Assembly (NCBI GenBank): GCA_049658145.1
Contig: JBASOJ010000100.1
Span: 1 to 64,000, forward strand
Reading direction: 5' to 3'
Source of the DNA: UBA6100 sp049658145
Lineage (GTDB): Bacteria > Actinomycetota > Coriobacteriia > Anaerosomatales > Anaerosomataceae
Length of the DNA: 64,000 nt
The position numbers were made by a program, and so were the translations under genes. Of this stretch, positions 43,411 through 51,830 are shown in pieces. The notes under the pieces were generated by a model. That model ran no database searches. It had not been told where the DNA came from and was given only the letters and a program-made list of their open reading frames with translations. Numbering within the stretch: the first letter of the stretch is position 1; every line of letters starts with the position of its first letter.

Positions 43411-44466
43411 CTACAGGGTACCGTACCCGCCGCCCTGTGGGGCGTCGCTGCCAGTATCGGTATCCGAACGGATGTGCGCGTACGGCCCGACAGTCGCTCC
43501 ATCCGCGAGCACGCCGCCCTCGATGATCGACGAGTCCACGATGCATCGCCTGCCCAGGGTGGCGTCGGTGATGCGCGCGCCGGGACCCAGAAGGCAGTCG
43601 TCGCCTACCGTTGTCGAGCCCATCAGTGCGGTCATCGGCTCGATCACGACGTCCCGGCCGAGGCGAACGTCCGGTCCGACCCACACGAGCTCCGGCGCGG
43701 TCATAGTGACCCCGGCGAGCATGTGTCGCTCGTTGATGCGCCGCTGCAGGACCCGCGCCGCCTCGGCGAGCTGTACGCGCGAGTTGATACCGAGGGTCTC
43801 CGTCGCATCGGCCGCCTCAAGGGCACCCACCGTCAGCCCCTCGCCACGCAGGACGCCGATCATGTCGGTGAGGTAGTACTCGCCCTGCGCGTTGGCGTTC
43901 TCGAGCTTCCGAAGATGTCCGAAGAGCGCGTGGGAATCGAAGCAGTACGTGCTCGTGTTGATCTCGGTGATCCGCCGCTGTTCGGGCTTGAGGTCGCGGT
44001 CCTCGACGATCGCCGTGATGCCGCCGATGCCAGCGCGGACGATGCGGCCGTATCCGGTGGGATCGGCCAGTCTCGTCGTCAGCACCACGGCCGCGGCGCC
44101 CTCGCGCTCCCGCTCGGCGATCAGTGCGGCGAGCGTCTCCGGCGTGAACAGCGGGCAGTCACCGGCGATGACCAGGAGCGAACCGTCATGGCCCCTGAGC
44201 AGTGGCTCCGCGCACAGCACCGCGTGCCCCGTGCCGTGCTGTTCCTCCTGCCTCACGAACTCGACACCGCTATCCGCCAGCAGCGCCTCGACCGTGTGCG
44301 CGCCGTGGCCGGTCACCACCACCACGCGCTCGACCCCTGCTGCGCGGGTGGCGCGAACGACGTGAGTCACCATGGGCAAGCCCAGGATGCGATGCGCGAC
44401 CTTCGGCAGCGCGGACTTCATGCGGGTGCCCTCGCCGGCTGCGAGGATGAGGGCGGTCGTACCCAT
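43411..44466 (-). CDS. glmU: GlmU, uridylyltransferase domain with truncated acetyltransferase domain
   Basis: A 351-residue protein. The N-terminal pyrophosphorylase is complete: LILAAGEGTRMKSALPKV, EEQHGTGHAVLCAEP, AGDCPLFT, and NTSTYCFD. A left-handed beta-helix begins near residue 255 (RLGRDVVIEPMTALMGSTTVG) but the protein ends about 17 residues after GPYAHIR with a Gly/Asp/Ser-rich tail. Bifunctional GlmU is about 450 residues, and the ~100 missing residues carry the acetyl-CoA and GlcN-1-P site. Only 67 nt lie before prs and no other frame encodes the lost part. The protein should still make UDP-GlcNAc from GlcNAc-1-P and UTP but not acetylate GlcN-1-P. Confidence 0.92.
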   Translation of the reverse strand: MGTTALILAAGEGTRMKSALPKVAHRILGLPMVTHVVRATRAAGVERVVVVTGHGAHTVEALLADSGVEFVRQEEQHGTGHAVLCAEPLLRGHDGSLLVIAGDCPLFTPETLAALIAEREREGAAAVVLTTRLADPTGYGRIVRAGIGGITAIVEDRDLKPEQRRITEINTSTYCFDSHALFGHLRKLENANAQGEYYLTDMIGVLRGEGLTVGALEAADATETLGINSRVQLAEAARVLQRRINERHMLAGVTMTAPELVWVGPDVRLGRDVVIEPMTALMGSTTVGDDCLLGPGARITDATLGRRCIVDSSIIEGGVLADGATVGPYAHIRSDTDTGSDAPQGGGYGTL

Positions 44467-44510
44467 CGGAATCCCTTCGTCTCATCCGACGCGGTTCCGT
44501 CTGATTGCGG

Positions 44511-44585
44511 TGGCTGGGGCGGTAGGATTCGAACCTACGGATGGCGGATCCAAAGTCCGCTGCCTTACCGCTTGGCTACGCCCCA
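44511..44585 (-). tRNA. tRNA-Gln (TTG)
   Basis: A 75-nt cloverleaf on the minus strand with encoded CCA. Acceptor TGGGGCG/CGCCCCA, anticodon loop ACTTTGGAT with TTG, T-loop GGTTCGAATCC. It sits between spoVG and glmU. Confidence 0.96.
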
Positions 44586-44632
44586 ACGCCCCGTGAGAAA
44601 CGGCAGGCGAACGCCGCTTCACGAGCGCAGGG

Positions 44633-44641
44633 AGTATACCA
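44633..44641 (-). promoter_or_regulatory. extended -10 promoter of tRNA-Gln
   Basis: The minus strand carries TGGTATACT (44641-44633), a TGn extended -10 with a perfect-looking TATACT hexamer, about 48 nt before the tRNA 5' end. The -35 region is weak. Confidence 0.45.
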
Positions 44642-44664
44642 CAGGGACCAGGATGCTCCGCGCG

Positions 44665-44958
44665 CTACGCGGGCAACTCCGCGGCGGCGGTCTCGAACGC
44701 CGCGATCCCGCCTTCGGCCTCGAACTCCGCGAGGACCGCGTCCTGGATGTGCTGTCGCGCGTCCGAGTTGATCGGATGACAGATGTCGCGGAACTCGCCA
44801 CTGGGTAGCTTGCGGGACGGCATCGCGACGAACAGACCCTTGTCGCCGTTGACCACGCGCAAATCATGCACGACGAAGACATCGTCGATGACGATGCTCG
44901 CGATCGCGCAGACCTTGTTCATCGCCACCGGGCGGAGTGTGACTTTCGTGATATCCAT
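44665..44958 (-). CDS. spoVG: SpoVG family RNA/DNA-binding regulator
   Basis: 97 residues from ATG 44958, the usual SpoVG length: MDITKVTLRPV, AIASIVIDDVFVVHDLRVV, GLFVAMPSRKLPSGEFRDICHPI. SpoVG is a small nucleic-acid-binding global regulator present in many non-sporulating Gram-positives. An in-frame ATG at 45006 (or GTG 45012 with AGGGAA upstream) would add 16-18 residues including two Trp/Cys-containing positions (CTTWGPN), so the start is not certain. Gene order matches Bacillus ispE...spoVG-glmU. Confidence 0.93.
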   Translation of the reverse strand: MDITKVTLRPVAMNKVCAIASIVIDDVFVVHDLRVVNGDKGLFVAMPSRKLPSGEFRDICHPINSDARQHIQDAVLAEFEAEGGIAAFETAAAELPA

Positions 44959-45037
44959 GTTCGGCCCCCATGTCGTGCACTGCCCCTTGGGGATGTACTT
45001 CGACATGGTCACGTGCTTCCCTGCACGCCGAACGGCC

Positions 45038-45910
45038 TCAGAACGGCTCGCTCTCGCACCCCGCCGGATGTGTTCGCGTGGCGACCGACCAGTACTCCAT
45101 ATCGCGCGCACGCGCCGCACACGCCTCTGCCGCCTGATCGTCCTCACAGATGCCGAAGACGGCTGAGCCGCTGCCGGCCATGGTCGCTCCCATCACGCCC
45201 GGTGCCGAGCGGACGAACTCGAGCGCCCCGGCGATCGCGGGCACGAGGCCCACCGAGGACGCGGTCATCGCGTTATGGAGTCGCCCGGCCACCTCGTGCA
45301 CGTCCCCGGCATCGAGCGCACGCACGAGGTCCTTGACGCCCGGGGATGTGACGTGGCCGAGCCGGTCGAACGCCTCGTAGGCGAGCGCGGTGGGCACCGC
45401 TTCGGATGGCTTGATCACAACGATGGGCGCCTCGAGCGAGCGTACGCGCCGGGTGAGCACATCTCCTCTGTCCCCGAACACGGCAGCGCCGCCCTCGAGG
45501 AAGAACGGCACGTCCGCACCGAGGGAGCGAGCGACCACACTCAGCCGGACATCGGCGCGGTCGATGCCCCAGTATTGGGCAAGCCCCACGATGACAGCCG
45601 CGGCATCGGCGCTCGCCCCCCCGAGTCCCGCCCCCGACGGGATGTGCTTCTCCACCGAGACAGCCAGGTCGAGGGACTGATCGAACCGGTCGGCCATAGC
45701 GTGCGCCGCGCGCCACGCGAGATTCTCTGCGGCAGGAAGTCCGAGGTCCGGTTCGCACAGAAACGACGGGCCGCCCGTCGAGATCTCGATCTCGTCGTGC
45801 AGGGTCAGGGCTTGAAGGATCGTCTCGACGGGGTGGTAGCCATCAGGCCCGGCGACGCCCACTGCCAGGTGGAGATTGACCTTCGCCGGAGCGAGGATAC
45901 GGAGTCTCAT
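45038..45910 (-). CDS. ispE: 4-diphosphocytidyl-2-C-methyl-D-erythritol kinase
   Basis: A 290-residue GHMP kinase of the MEP isoprenoid pathway. N-terminal substrate motif APAKVNLHLAVG, ATP-binding PSGAGLGGASADAAA (near residue 92), and the C-terminal GATMAGSGSAVFGI loop. The MEP route is therefore used for isoprenoids. It lies between veg and spoVG. Confidence 0.96.
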   Translation of the reverse strand: MRLRILAPAKVNLHLAVGVAGPDGYHPVETILQALTLHDEIEISTGGPSFLCEPDLGLPAAENLAWRAAHAMADRFDQSLDLAVSVEKHIPSGAGLGGASADAAAVIVGLAQYWGIDRADVRLSVVARSLGADVPFFLEGGAAVFGDRGDVLTRRVRSLEAPIVVIKPSEAVPTALAYEAFDRLGHVTSPGVKDLVRALDAGDVHEVAGRLHNAMTASSVGLVPAIAGALEFVRSAPGVMGATMAGSGSAVFGICEDDQAAEACAARARDMEYWSVATRTHPAGCESEPF

Positions 45911-45936
45911 GGGAGCAGCGCTCCCGGAAACGCGAC

Positions 45937-45960
45937 GCGCGGGGCAGAGATGCCCCGCGC
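45937..45960 (-). terminator. strong hairpin between veg and ispE
   Basis: A perfect 10-bp stem (GCGCGGGGCA) with a 4-nt loop, 33 nt after the veg stop. No U-tract follows on either strand, so it may attenuate, protect the veg transcript end, or terminate inefficiently before ispE. Confidence 0.55.
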
Positions 45961-45992
45961 ACGTTGTTGCATATGAAGTGCGACGTCTCGGA

Positions 45993-46274
45993 TTAGTTGA
46001 GCCACGGGAAGATGCACTCGCCCGTTTCGCAGTGGGTCAACTCGACCGTTCCTGTGAGGATATCGACATAGCTGTACGAGACCCGGGCGGTGCGCCCGCG
46101 CTTCTCGTCGATCTTGAGGACGAAGAGACTCGGGTGCGTCTGCTCGAGCACGCCCTCCCTCTCGAGAACCTTGGAACGGCCCATGTTCGCCTTGAGCTTC
46201 ATGCGAGAGCCCATCATGGACTCGAGGTCTGAACGTATACGTCCAACTACCTGAACCTGGTTCATGGTATCCAT
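45993..46274 (-). CDS. veg: Veg family protein
   Basis: A 93-residue Veg homologue (VVGRIRSDLESMMGSRMKLKAN cut at conserved core; then GRSKVLEREGVLEQTHPSLFVLKI and RVSYSYVDILTGTVEL). In Bacillus Veg is abundant and affects biofilm gene control. ATG 46274 has AGGAGG 8 nt upstream, indicating strong translation here too. It lies between rsmA and ispE as in Bacillus. Confidence 0.94.
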   Translation of the reverse strand: MDTMNQVQVVGRIRSDLESMMGSRMKLKANMGRSKVLEREGVLEQTHPSLFVLKIDEKRGRTARVSYSYVDILTGTVELTHCETGECIFPWLN

Positions 46275-46329
46275 GCATCAACCTCCTCGAAGGTCGTTAG
46301 TATACAGAACTACCAGGGGAAACGCAATC

Positions 46330-47190
46330 TCAGTGACCGCGCTCCCGGAGGATGCCGCCGAGCCGTATATACTCCTCGACACTGACATTCTCGGCGCGCA
46401 CGGACCCGTCGATACCCGCCTGCTCGAGCAGCGCCGACGCCTCGGCGGGGCTGATTCCCAGGCCAGCACCCAGCGAGTTGCGCAGCGTCTTGCGCCTCTG
46501 TGTGAACGCCGCGTCGGCCGCCCGGGCGGCGGCGGCAAGGGATTCCGGCTCGAGACCGCGACCGGCGCGATCGAGACGGATCACCGCCGAGTCGACACGG
46601 GGCGGCGGCAGGAAGCACGACCTCGGCACCGCGAACCGCGCACCCGGCGTCGCGTGCAGTCCGAGCTTCACCGTGTAGGCACCGTACGCCTTCGTCCCCG
46701 GCGCGGCGCTCATCCTGTCGGCTACCTCGGACTGCACCATCACCACTGCTCGCGTGAGCGACGGGACCTCCTGGAAGAAGCGGAGCACGACCGTTGCCGC
46801 CACCGCATACGGCAGGTTCGCGACGAGCGCGACCGGCGGTCCTGCCGGCGTCATCAGCCGCTCGACCTCCACGGTGACGGCATCGGCGTGCACCACCGTG
46901 AGCACACCGGTCGGGCGCGACAGCTCCTCGAGGACGGGCAGCAACCGCGTATCATACTCGACCGCCACCACCGGTGAGGACATGCCGAGCAGCGCGTCGG
47001 TGAGTGTCCCGATGCCGGGTCCGACCTCGAGCACCGGTTCACCCGGCGCCAGACCGGCAAGATCCACGATGCGCCGGACGACGTTGTCGTCGATAAGGAA
47101 GTGCTGTCCGAGTGACTTGCGTGTGTACAGTCCGTGGCGCTTGAGTACGCTGATGGTGGCCGAGGGACTGGCCAGACTCGAGTGAGGCAC
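46330..47190 (-). CDS. rsmA: 16S rRNA (adenine1518/1519-N6)-dimethyltransferase
   Basis: A 286-residue KsgA/RsmA. SAM site LEVGPGIGTLTDALL, followed by VVAVEYDTRL; catalytic NLPYAVAATVV; C-terminal FTQRRKTLRNSL. It modifies two adenines near the 3' end of 16S rRNA during 30S maturation. GTG 47190 has GAGG 6 nt upstream. It follows yabE directly; the rnmV gene that separates them in Bacillus is absent. Confidence 0.96.
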   Translation of the reverse strand: MPHSSLASPSATISVLKRHGLYTRKSLGQHFLIDDNVVRRIVDLAGLAPGEPVLEVGPGIGTLTDALLGMSSPVVAVEYDTRLLPVLEELSRPTGVLTVVHADAVTVEVERLMTPAGPPVALVANLPYAVAATVVLRFFQEVPSLTRAVVMVQSEVADRMSAAPGTKAYGAYTVKLGLHATPGARFAVPRSCFLPPPRVDSAVIRLDRAGRGLEPESLAAAARAADAAFTQRRKTLRNSLGAGLGISPAEASALLEQAGIDGSVRAENVSVEEYIRLGGILRERGH

Positions 47191-47204
47191 CGCGGGCCTC
47201 GAGA

Positions 47205-48278
47205 CTACTCGACGATGGTGATCGTGACGGTGCGACGACCCCAGTTGCGCGACGCGATCGTGGACGGAGCCTCGCCGCCGGTCCAGTAGCAGACATCGAT
47301 GCGATTGCCCTTGATGGCACCACCGGTGTCGGCCGCTATCCCGTAGCCGTATCCGGGCACGTAGAGCGTGGTGCCGAGCGGGATGACCGATGGGTCGACC
47401 GCGATGATGCCCCAACCCTCGGGCACACCGTAGCGCGCAAGACGGCGCTCGATGACGCCGATACCACCGCAGCCGGGATCCCACGGGGTGTAGGCCGTGG
47501 CGACCACCGCGAGCTGGGTGCCCGCCGAGGGCGGCGCGGCCGAAGCGTTCGCGCCCGGCCTGAGATACGCACTGCCGCCGAATCGGCTCACCGGCGCACG
47601 CGTGCCGACCTTCACGATGCGGTCGACCGGCGCAACGACGACCTCCTGGGCTTTGACGGTACGAGTGGTCTCGGCGTCGCCCACCATCAGGACCTCGTAG
47701 ATGCTCACACCAGCCCCGGGCGCGCCCTCTTGCGCCACGCGCTTCTTGCCCTCCAGAAGCGTCGGGTCCTGCTCCTCGATCGTCGCGAAGGGAATCTCTC
47801 CAGCCTCGCGCACGATGCGCACGAAGACATCCGTGGCCGTGATGGTCATGTCTTCGGAGAGCTCCGCCTCGACCGGCGGCGTTACGTGGACGCCCCCGGA
47901 GGGGTCGATGCCGGCGGCGACGAGTGCGTCGGCCACCGTCGAACCGATGACGTTGACCTCGATAGGCGCTCCGTTGCAGTCGATCCTGACCGGGACCGCC
48001 TGGCGTACGACGATCTCGGTGCCGTCGCTCACGAGAGACTCCGGCAACGGGCTCACGACGTCGCCTTCGCCAAGCTCGATATCGATCTCATCGAGCACCT
48101 GCGAGACGGTCTCGGCCTCGGTCGTATGGTAGGCAGTCCTGCCGTCGACAACGACGGTGACGCCCTTCCTGGCCCATAAGAGCCCCGATGCGGTGAGTGA
48201 GACTGCGACGACTGCGACGACGATTGCGGCGATGTGTGGGGTCTTCAGAAGGCGGGCCGGCTGAACCAGCTTGCGCAT
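47205..48278 (-). CDS. yabE: YabE-like cell-wall protein with DUF348, G5 and 3D domains
   Basis: A 357-residue exported protein: signal/anchor helix (IAAIVVAVVAVSLTASGLLW), two DUF348 domains (about 38-80 and 95-140), a G5 domain (about 150-230) and a C-terminal 3D domain (about 265-357). The 3D domain includes the three Asp in AVDPSVIPLG, AADTGGAIKG and NRIDVCYW. This layout is that of YabE and related resuscitation/stationary-phase proteins, likely lytic transglycosylases. A possible -10 TACACT lies at 48332-48327. Confidence 0.92.
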   Translation of the reverse strand: MRKLVQPARLLKTPHIAAIVVAVVAVSLTASGLLWARKGVTVVVDGRTAYHTTEAETVSQVLDEIDIELGEGDVVSPLPESLVSDGTEIVVRQAVPVRIDCNGAPIEVNVIGSTVADALVAAGIDPSGGVHVTPPVEAELSEDMTITATDVFVRIVREAGEIPFATIEEQDPTLLEGKKRVAQEGAPGAGVSIYEVLMVGDAETTRTVKAQEVVVAPVDRIVKVGTRAPVSRFGGSAYLRPGANASAAPPSAGTQLAVVATAYTPWDPGCGGIGVIERRLARYGVPEGWGIIAVDPSVIPLGTTLYVPGYGYGIAADTGGAIKGNRIDVCYWTGGEAPSTIASRNWGRRTVTITIVE

Positions 48279-48429
48279 ATCAGCCTTTCGACTGGTTACA
48301 GTTCGATGTCAGAGTGCGACCCCCGAAGTGTAGCCCATCGCACCGGACCCGGCCACGGAGCGCCGCTCGAAACCGACGAACGGCAGCATTCAGACGATGG
48401 GCCCAGGAGCTGACCGCCGACGAGCGGCG

Positions 48430-49029
48430 CTAGCGCTCCCGAACGCGCCGGAATGCCTCGTCGGCCACAGTAGCGCCCAGAGCGTGCGCCCGCTCGAGAA
48501 CCTCGGGATGCGTCTCGAGATCCGCAGGGCGATCGACGTCGGGAGTCGCCAGAACGTCGAGAACGTCGATGTCGAGGACAGCGAGGACGCTGCGCACCGT
48601 GGCCTCAGCATGCTCGAAGCCGTACGGATCGCCCCCACCGCGTGCAATCAAGATGGCACCTGGCCGACGGGCCGGTCTCGGCCGCTTGAGGACGTGCGTG
48701 CGAGCCCAGTACGGCTGCATCCGATCGAGGAGCGACTTGAGTACGCCCGGCACCCCCGCGAAGTAGACCGGGGTCGCGACGATGATCGCGTCGGCCGCGT
48801 CGATCGCCGCATAGAGCGCCGGTCCCCCATCATGCTGGATGCACTCGCCATTGAGCGAGCACGCATTGCAGCCGAGGCAATGACGGATCCCCGCGTCGGC
48901 GGCCACCAGTGTGCGGACCTCGGCGCCCGCCTCGCGCGCGCCGGAGAGCGCCGCCTCGAGGAGCCGGTCGCTGTTGCCGAACCGGCGCGGACTGCCGGCG
49001 ATGCCGAGGATGATGGGGATGCGGCTCAC
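48430..49029 (-). CDS. NAD(P)H-dependent FMN reductase-like flavodoxin-fold protein
   Basis: A 199-residue protein of the NADPH-dependent FMN reductase superfamily: phosphate loop GIAGSPRRFGNSDRL, then CLGCNACSLNGECIQHD, a cysteine motif common in iron-sulfur flavoproteins of anaerobes, and TPVYFAGVPGVLKSLLDR. It probably reduces a small acceptor with FMN. Only one CxxC-x4-C set is seen, so an FeS cluster is possible but unproven. It overlaps tatD by 4 nt; this insertion is foreign to the Bacillus order. Confidence 0.85.
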   Translation of the reverse strand: MSRIPIILGIAGSPRRFGNSDRLLEAALSGAREAGAEVRTLVAADAGIRHCLGCNACSLNGECIQHDGGPALYAAIDAADAIIVATPVYFAGVPGVLKSLLDRMQPYWARTHVLKRPRPARRPGAILIARGGGDPYGFEHAEATVRSVLAVLDIDVLDVLATPDVDRPADLETHPEVLERAHALGATVADEAFRRVRER

Positions 49030-49877
49030 CGTGCGTGCTCCCGCGCGAAGAGGGCGCGCGCGTTGGCGAGGGCAGCGGCGGCCACGTCGACAGGTTCGAT
49101 GCCCTTGGCGGCGGCGACGGCGGCGGCGTTCAGCACCGCGAAGGCGGGCTCGTTGCGCCGGCCGCGATAGGGCTCGGGGGCGAGGAACGGGCAGTCGGTC
49201 TCCACGAGCAGCCGGTCGAGCGGCACGAGGCGAGCGGCCTCGCGCAGGGCCTCGGCCTTCTTGAAGGTCACCGGCCCGGCGAAGGAGATGTGGCAGCCGA
49301 GTTCCAGGAAACGCTCCGCAAGGTCCGGTCCCTCGGTGAAACAGTGAATGATGCAGCCGGCCTCGGGTGCGCCGACCTCCCGCAGGAGATCGATGCCCTC
49401 TTCGTGCGCCTCGCGCAGGTGGATCTCCACCGGCAGCCCCACCTCGTGCGCGAGCTGGAGGTGACGCCGGAACCACGCGCGCTGATCGTCCCGCGGCGAG
49501 TGGTCGTAGTGGAAGTCGAGGCCGAGTTCGCCGACGCCACCCACGCGCGGATCACCCGCCAGCTCACGCAGGCGCGCCAGCATCGCCTCGTCGCCCTCCT
49601 TGGCGTTGTGCGGATGCCAACCGACGATCAGCCGCACCTCGGGAGGCATCAGGCCGAAGGGCTCCAACAACGCCGCGGCCTCCACAAGCCAGCCGTCCAG
49701 CCCGCCGAGGGTGGTCTCGGGATCCTCGCTCAGATCGACCACCGTGGCCACAAGCTCGATGCCCGCCCGCGCGGCGCGTGCGAGCGCCAAGGCAGGACGC
49801 TCGAGCATGTCGAGATGTGCGTGCGCGTCCGCACTCGGAGCGCCGAGATCGGGCAGCGTCGGCAGCGATTCAACCAC
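49026..49877 (-). CDS. tatD: TatD family metal-dependent hydrolase/DNase
   Basis: A 283-residue TatD-type TIM barrel. Metal ligands: SADAHAHLD at the start, Glu in GVGELGLDFHYD, His in VEIHLREAHEE, His in CIIHCFTEG and Asp in LLVETDCPFLAPEPYRG. GTG 49877 has GGAGG 6 nt upstream; the in-frame extension to 50027 is Arg/Ser-rich and not conserved. Bacillus yabD has the same position after metS. Confidence 0.93.
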   Translation of the reverse strand: MVESLPTLPDLGAPSADAHAHLDMLERPALALARAARAGIELVATVVDLSEDPETTLGGLDGWLVEAAALLEPFGLMPPEVRLIVGWHPHNAKEGDEAMLARLRELAGDPRVGGVGELGLDFHYDHSPRDDQRAWFRRHLQLAHEVGLPVEIHLREAHEEGIDLLREVGAPEAGCIIHCFTEGPDLAERFLELGCHISFAGPVTFKKAEALREAARLVPLDRLLVETDCPFLAPEPYRGRRNEPAFAVLNAAAVAAAKGIEPVDVAAAALANARALFAREHAR

Positions 49878-49908
49878 GGCCGTCCTCCCTTCAGGAGTGC
49901 GGGTGTGC

Positions 49909-51468
49909 CTACTCCTCGTCGTAGATGCGCGGGAAGAGCGCCTCGCCCTTGGTGACCGGCGAACCCTCGGCCAGCCCGCCCCACTCGGCGGCGGCAAGAA
50001 TGTCGGTGACTGCCGTGATGTCACCAAGCCCGAGCCGGCGCCAGACCTCGGCAGAGGTGTTCGGCATCACCGGCGCGGTGAAGAGCGCCGCGATGCGCAC
50101 GGCCTCGAGCGCGTTGTAGAGCACGGCGGCGAGTCGCGCGGTGTCGCCCTCCTTGGCGAGCGTCCATGGCGCGCTGTTCTCGATGTATCGGTTCGCGAAC
50201 TTGATGAGCTCCCACGCGCTCTCGAGCCCCGCCGAGTAGTCGAGGCGCCGCATGTGGTCCTCGTACGTCTCGGGCAGCGAACCGGCGATCGCGCGCATGG
50301 TCTCGTCTTCGGCGGTCTCATCCGCGATGTCGGGCGCGGCTGGCGCGAGACCGTCGAAGTACTTCTCGGTCATGTTGAAGAGCCGCGAGCACAGGTTGCC
50401 CCAGTCGTTCGCCAGATCCCCGTTGTAGCGCTGGACCATGCCCTCCATCGAGATCGAGCCGTCGTGGCCGAAGGCGACGTCGCGCAGGAAGTAGTAACGG
50501 TACGCGTCCACGCCGAAACGCTCCACGAGACTCGCCGGCGTCTGCGCGTTGCCCTTGGACTTGCTCATCTTCTCGCCCTTGGTGAGCAGGAAGCCGTGTG
50601 CGAACACCTGCTTCGGCGGCTCGATACCGGCGGCCATGAGCATCGCCGGCCAGATCACGCAGTGGAAGCGGATGATGTCCTTGCCCACGAAGTGGTAGTC
50701 GGCCGGCCAGTAGCGCGCGAACCGCTCCTGCTCGGTCGGGTCGTCGCTGCCGTAGCCGAGCGCGGTGATGTAGTTGAGGAGCGCGTCGATCCACACGTAC
50801 GTGACGTGACCTTCGGCAAACGGGAGCGGCACACCCCACGTGAAGTTGGTGCGCGAGATCGAGAGGTCCTTGAGGCCGCCGGTGACGAACGAGACGACCT
50901 CGTTGCGGCGCGTGTCGGGCTGCACGAACTCCGGGTTGGCAGCGTAGAACTCAAGCAGCCTCTCGCCGAACTCGGAGAGCTTGAAGAACCAGTTGTCCTC
51001 GCGGATGTGCTGCACCTCGCGCCCGCACTGCGGACACTTGCCGTCCTCGAGCTGGTCCTCGGTCCAGAACGTCTCGTCCGGCACGCAGTACCAGCCCTCG
51101 TAGTGCCCCTGGTAGAGCCAGCCCTCGTCGTGGAGCTTCGTCCAGAAGGCAGCCACGCCGCGCTTGTGGCGCTCCTCGGTGGTGCGGATGAAGTCGTCGT
51201 TGGAGATGCCGAGCATCTTCCACGCGTCGGTGAACGTGGGTGCGATCGAATCCACCCACGCCTGCGGGCTCATGCCGTGCTCCTCGGCGGCCTGTGCAAT
51301 CTTCTGCCCGTGCTCATCGAGACCGGTGAGGAAGCGCACATCGTGGCCGGTCATGCGGCGGTACCGCGCGATCGCGTCTGCCGCGATGGTCGTGTACGCC
51401 GTGCCGAGGTGCGGTTCAGCATTCACGTAGTAGATGGGAGTTGTGACATAGAACGGTGTTCGGCCCAC
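49909..51468 (-). CDS. metG: methionine-tRNA ligase
   Basis: A 519-residue class I synthetase. Nucleotide-binding PHLGTAY (HIGH-type, near residue 20) and KMSKSKGN (near 300), zinc/cysteine knuckle CVPDETFW and CPQC near 127-148. The C-terminal dimerising tRNA-binding domain found in the ~650-residue bacterial form is absent, as in many short MetRS. GTG 51468 has GAGG 9 nt upstream. Confidence 0.97.
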   Translation of the reverse strand: MGRTPFYVTTPIYYVNAEPHLGTAYTTIAADAIARYRRMTGHDVRFLTGLDEHGQKIAQAAEEHGMSPQAWVDSIAPTFTDAWKMLGISNDDFIRTTEERHKRGVAAFWTKLHDEGWLYQGHYEGWYCVPDETFWTEDQLEDGKCPQCGREVQHIREDNWFFKLSEFGERLLEFYAANPEFVQPDTRRNEVVSFVTGGLKDLSISRTNFTWGVPLPFAEGHVTYVWIDALLNYITALGYGSDDPTEQERFARYWPADYHFVGKDIIRFHCVIWPAMLMAAGIEPPKQVFAHGFLLTKGEKMSKSKGNAQTPASLVERFGVDAYRYYFLRDVAFGHDGSISMEGMVQRYNGDLANDWGNLCSRLFNMTEKYFDGLAPAAPDIADETAEDETMRAIAGSLPETYEDHMRRLDYSAGLESAWELIKFANRYIENSAPWTLAKEGDTARLAAVLYNALEAVRIAALFTAPVMPNTSAEVWRRLGLGDITAVTDILAAAEWGGLAEGSPVTKGEALFPRIYDEE

Positions 51469-51507
51469 CGGCTGTTACCTCTTCTTCAAGATGGGTATTT
51501 ATGGAAG

Positions 51508-51524
51508 CAGAGAAGGGTTCTCTG
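51508..51524. promoter_or_regulatory. inverted repeat in the abrB/metG divergent region
   Basis: CAGAGAAGGGTTCTCTG, a perfect 7-3-7 inverted repeat between metG and abrB. Placement in a 115-bp divergent intergenic region makes it a possible operator; it has no U-tract. Confidence 0.35.
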
Positions 51525-51583
51525 GTGACTTTTCATGATACCGCACCCTGAGCGGTGCGCCTCAGGCCTAAGGAGTTGGTCCC

Positions 51584-51826
51584 ATGAACGACACCGGCAT
51601 CGTCCGACGCGTGGACGACCTCGGCCGCATCGTCATCCCGATGGAGCTCCGCCGCACGCTCGGGATCCATGTGAAGGACCCGATCTCGATCTCGGTGGAC
51701 GGCGAGCGGATCATCCTTGAGAAGTTCCGCGAATCGTGCGTGCTCTGCGGGAGCGAACAGGATGTTCGCGCGGTCAAGGACCGACCCGTGTGTGCAGCGT
51801 GCATCGCGGAGATCAAGAAGAAGTGA
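51584..51826 (+). CDS. abrB: AbrB/SpoVT-type regulator with C-terminal Cys4 motif
   Basis: An 80-residue protein. The first ~48 residues are a typical AbrB swapped-hairpin DNA-binding domain (TGIVRRVDDLGRIVIPMELR, RTLGI). The C-terminal part has two CxxC pairs (CVLCG and CAAC) that form a probable zinc ribbon in place of Bacillus AbrB's C-terminal domain. It is the only plus-strand gene in the 41-53 kb block. GGAG lies a few nt before the ATG. Confidence 0.92.
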   Translation: MNDTGIVRRVDDLGRIVIPMELRRTLGIHVKDPISISVDGERIILEKFRESCVLCGSEQDVRAVKDRPVCAACIAEIKKK

Positions 51827-51830
51827 AGCG

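Noticed and set aside
43340..43684. Frameshift explanation for the short GlmU
   Set aside because: The alternative minus-strand frames through this region do not encode hexapeptide-repeat sequence, and there is no room before prs for the lost domain.
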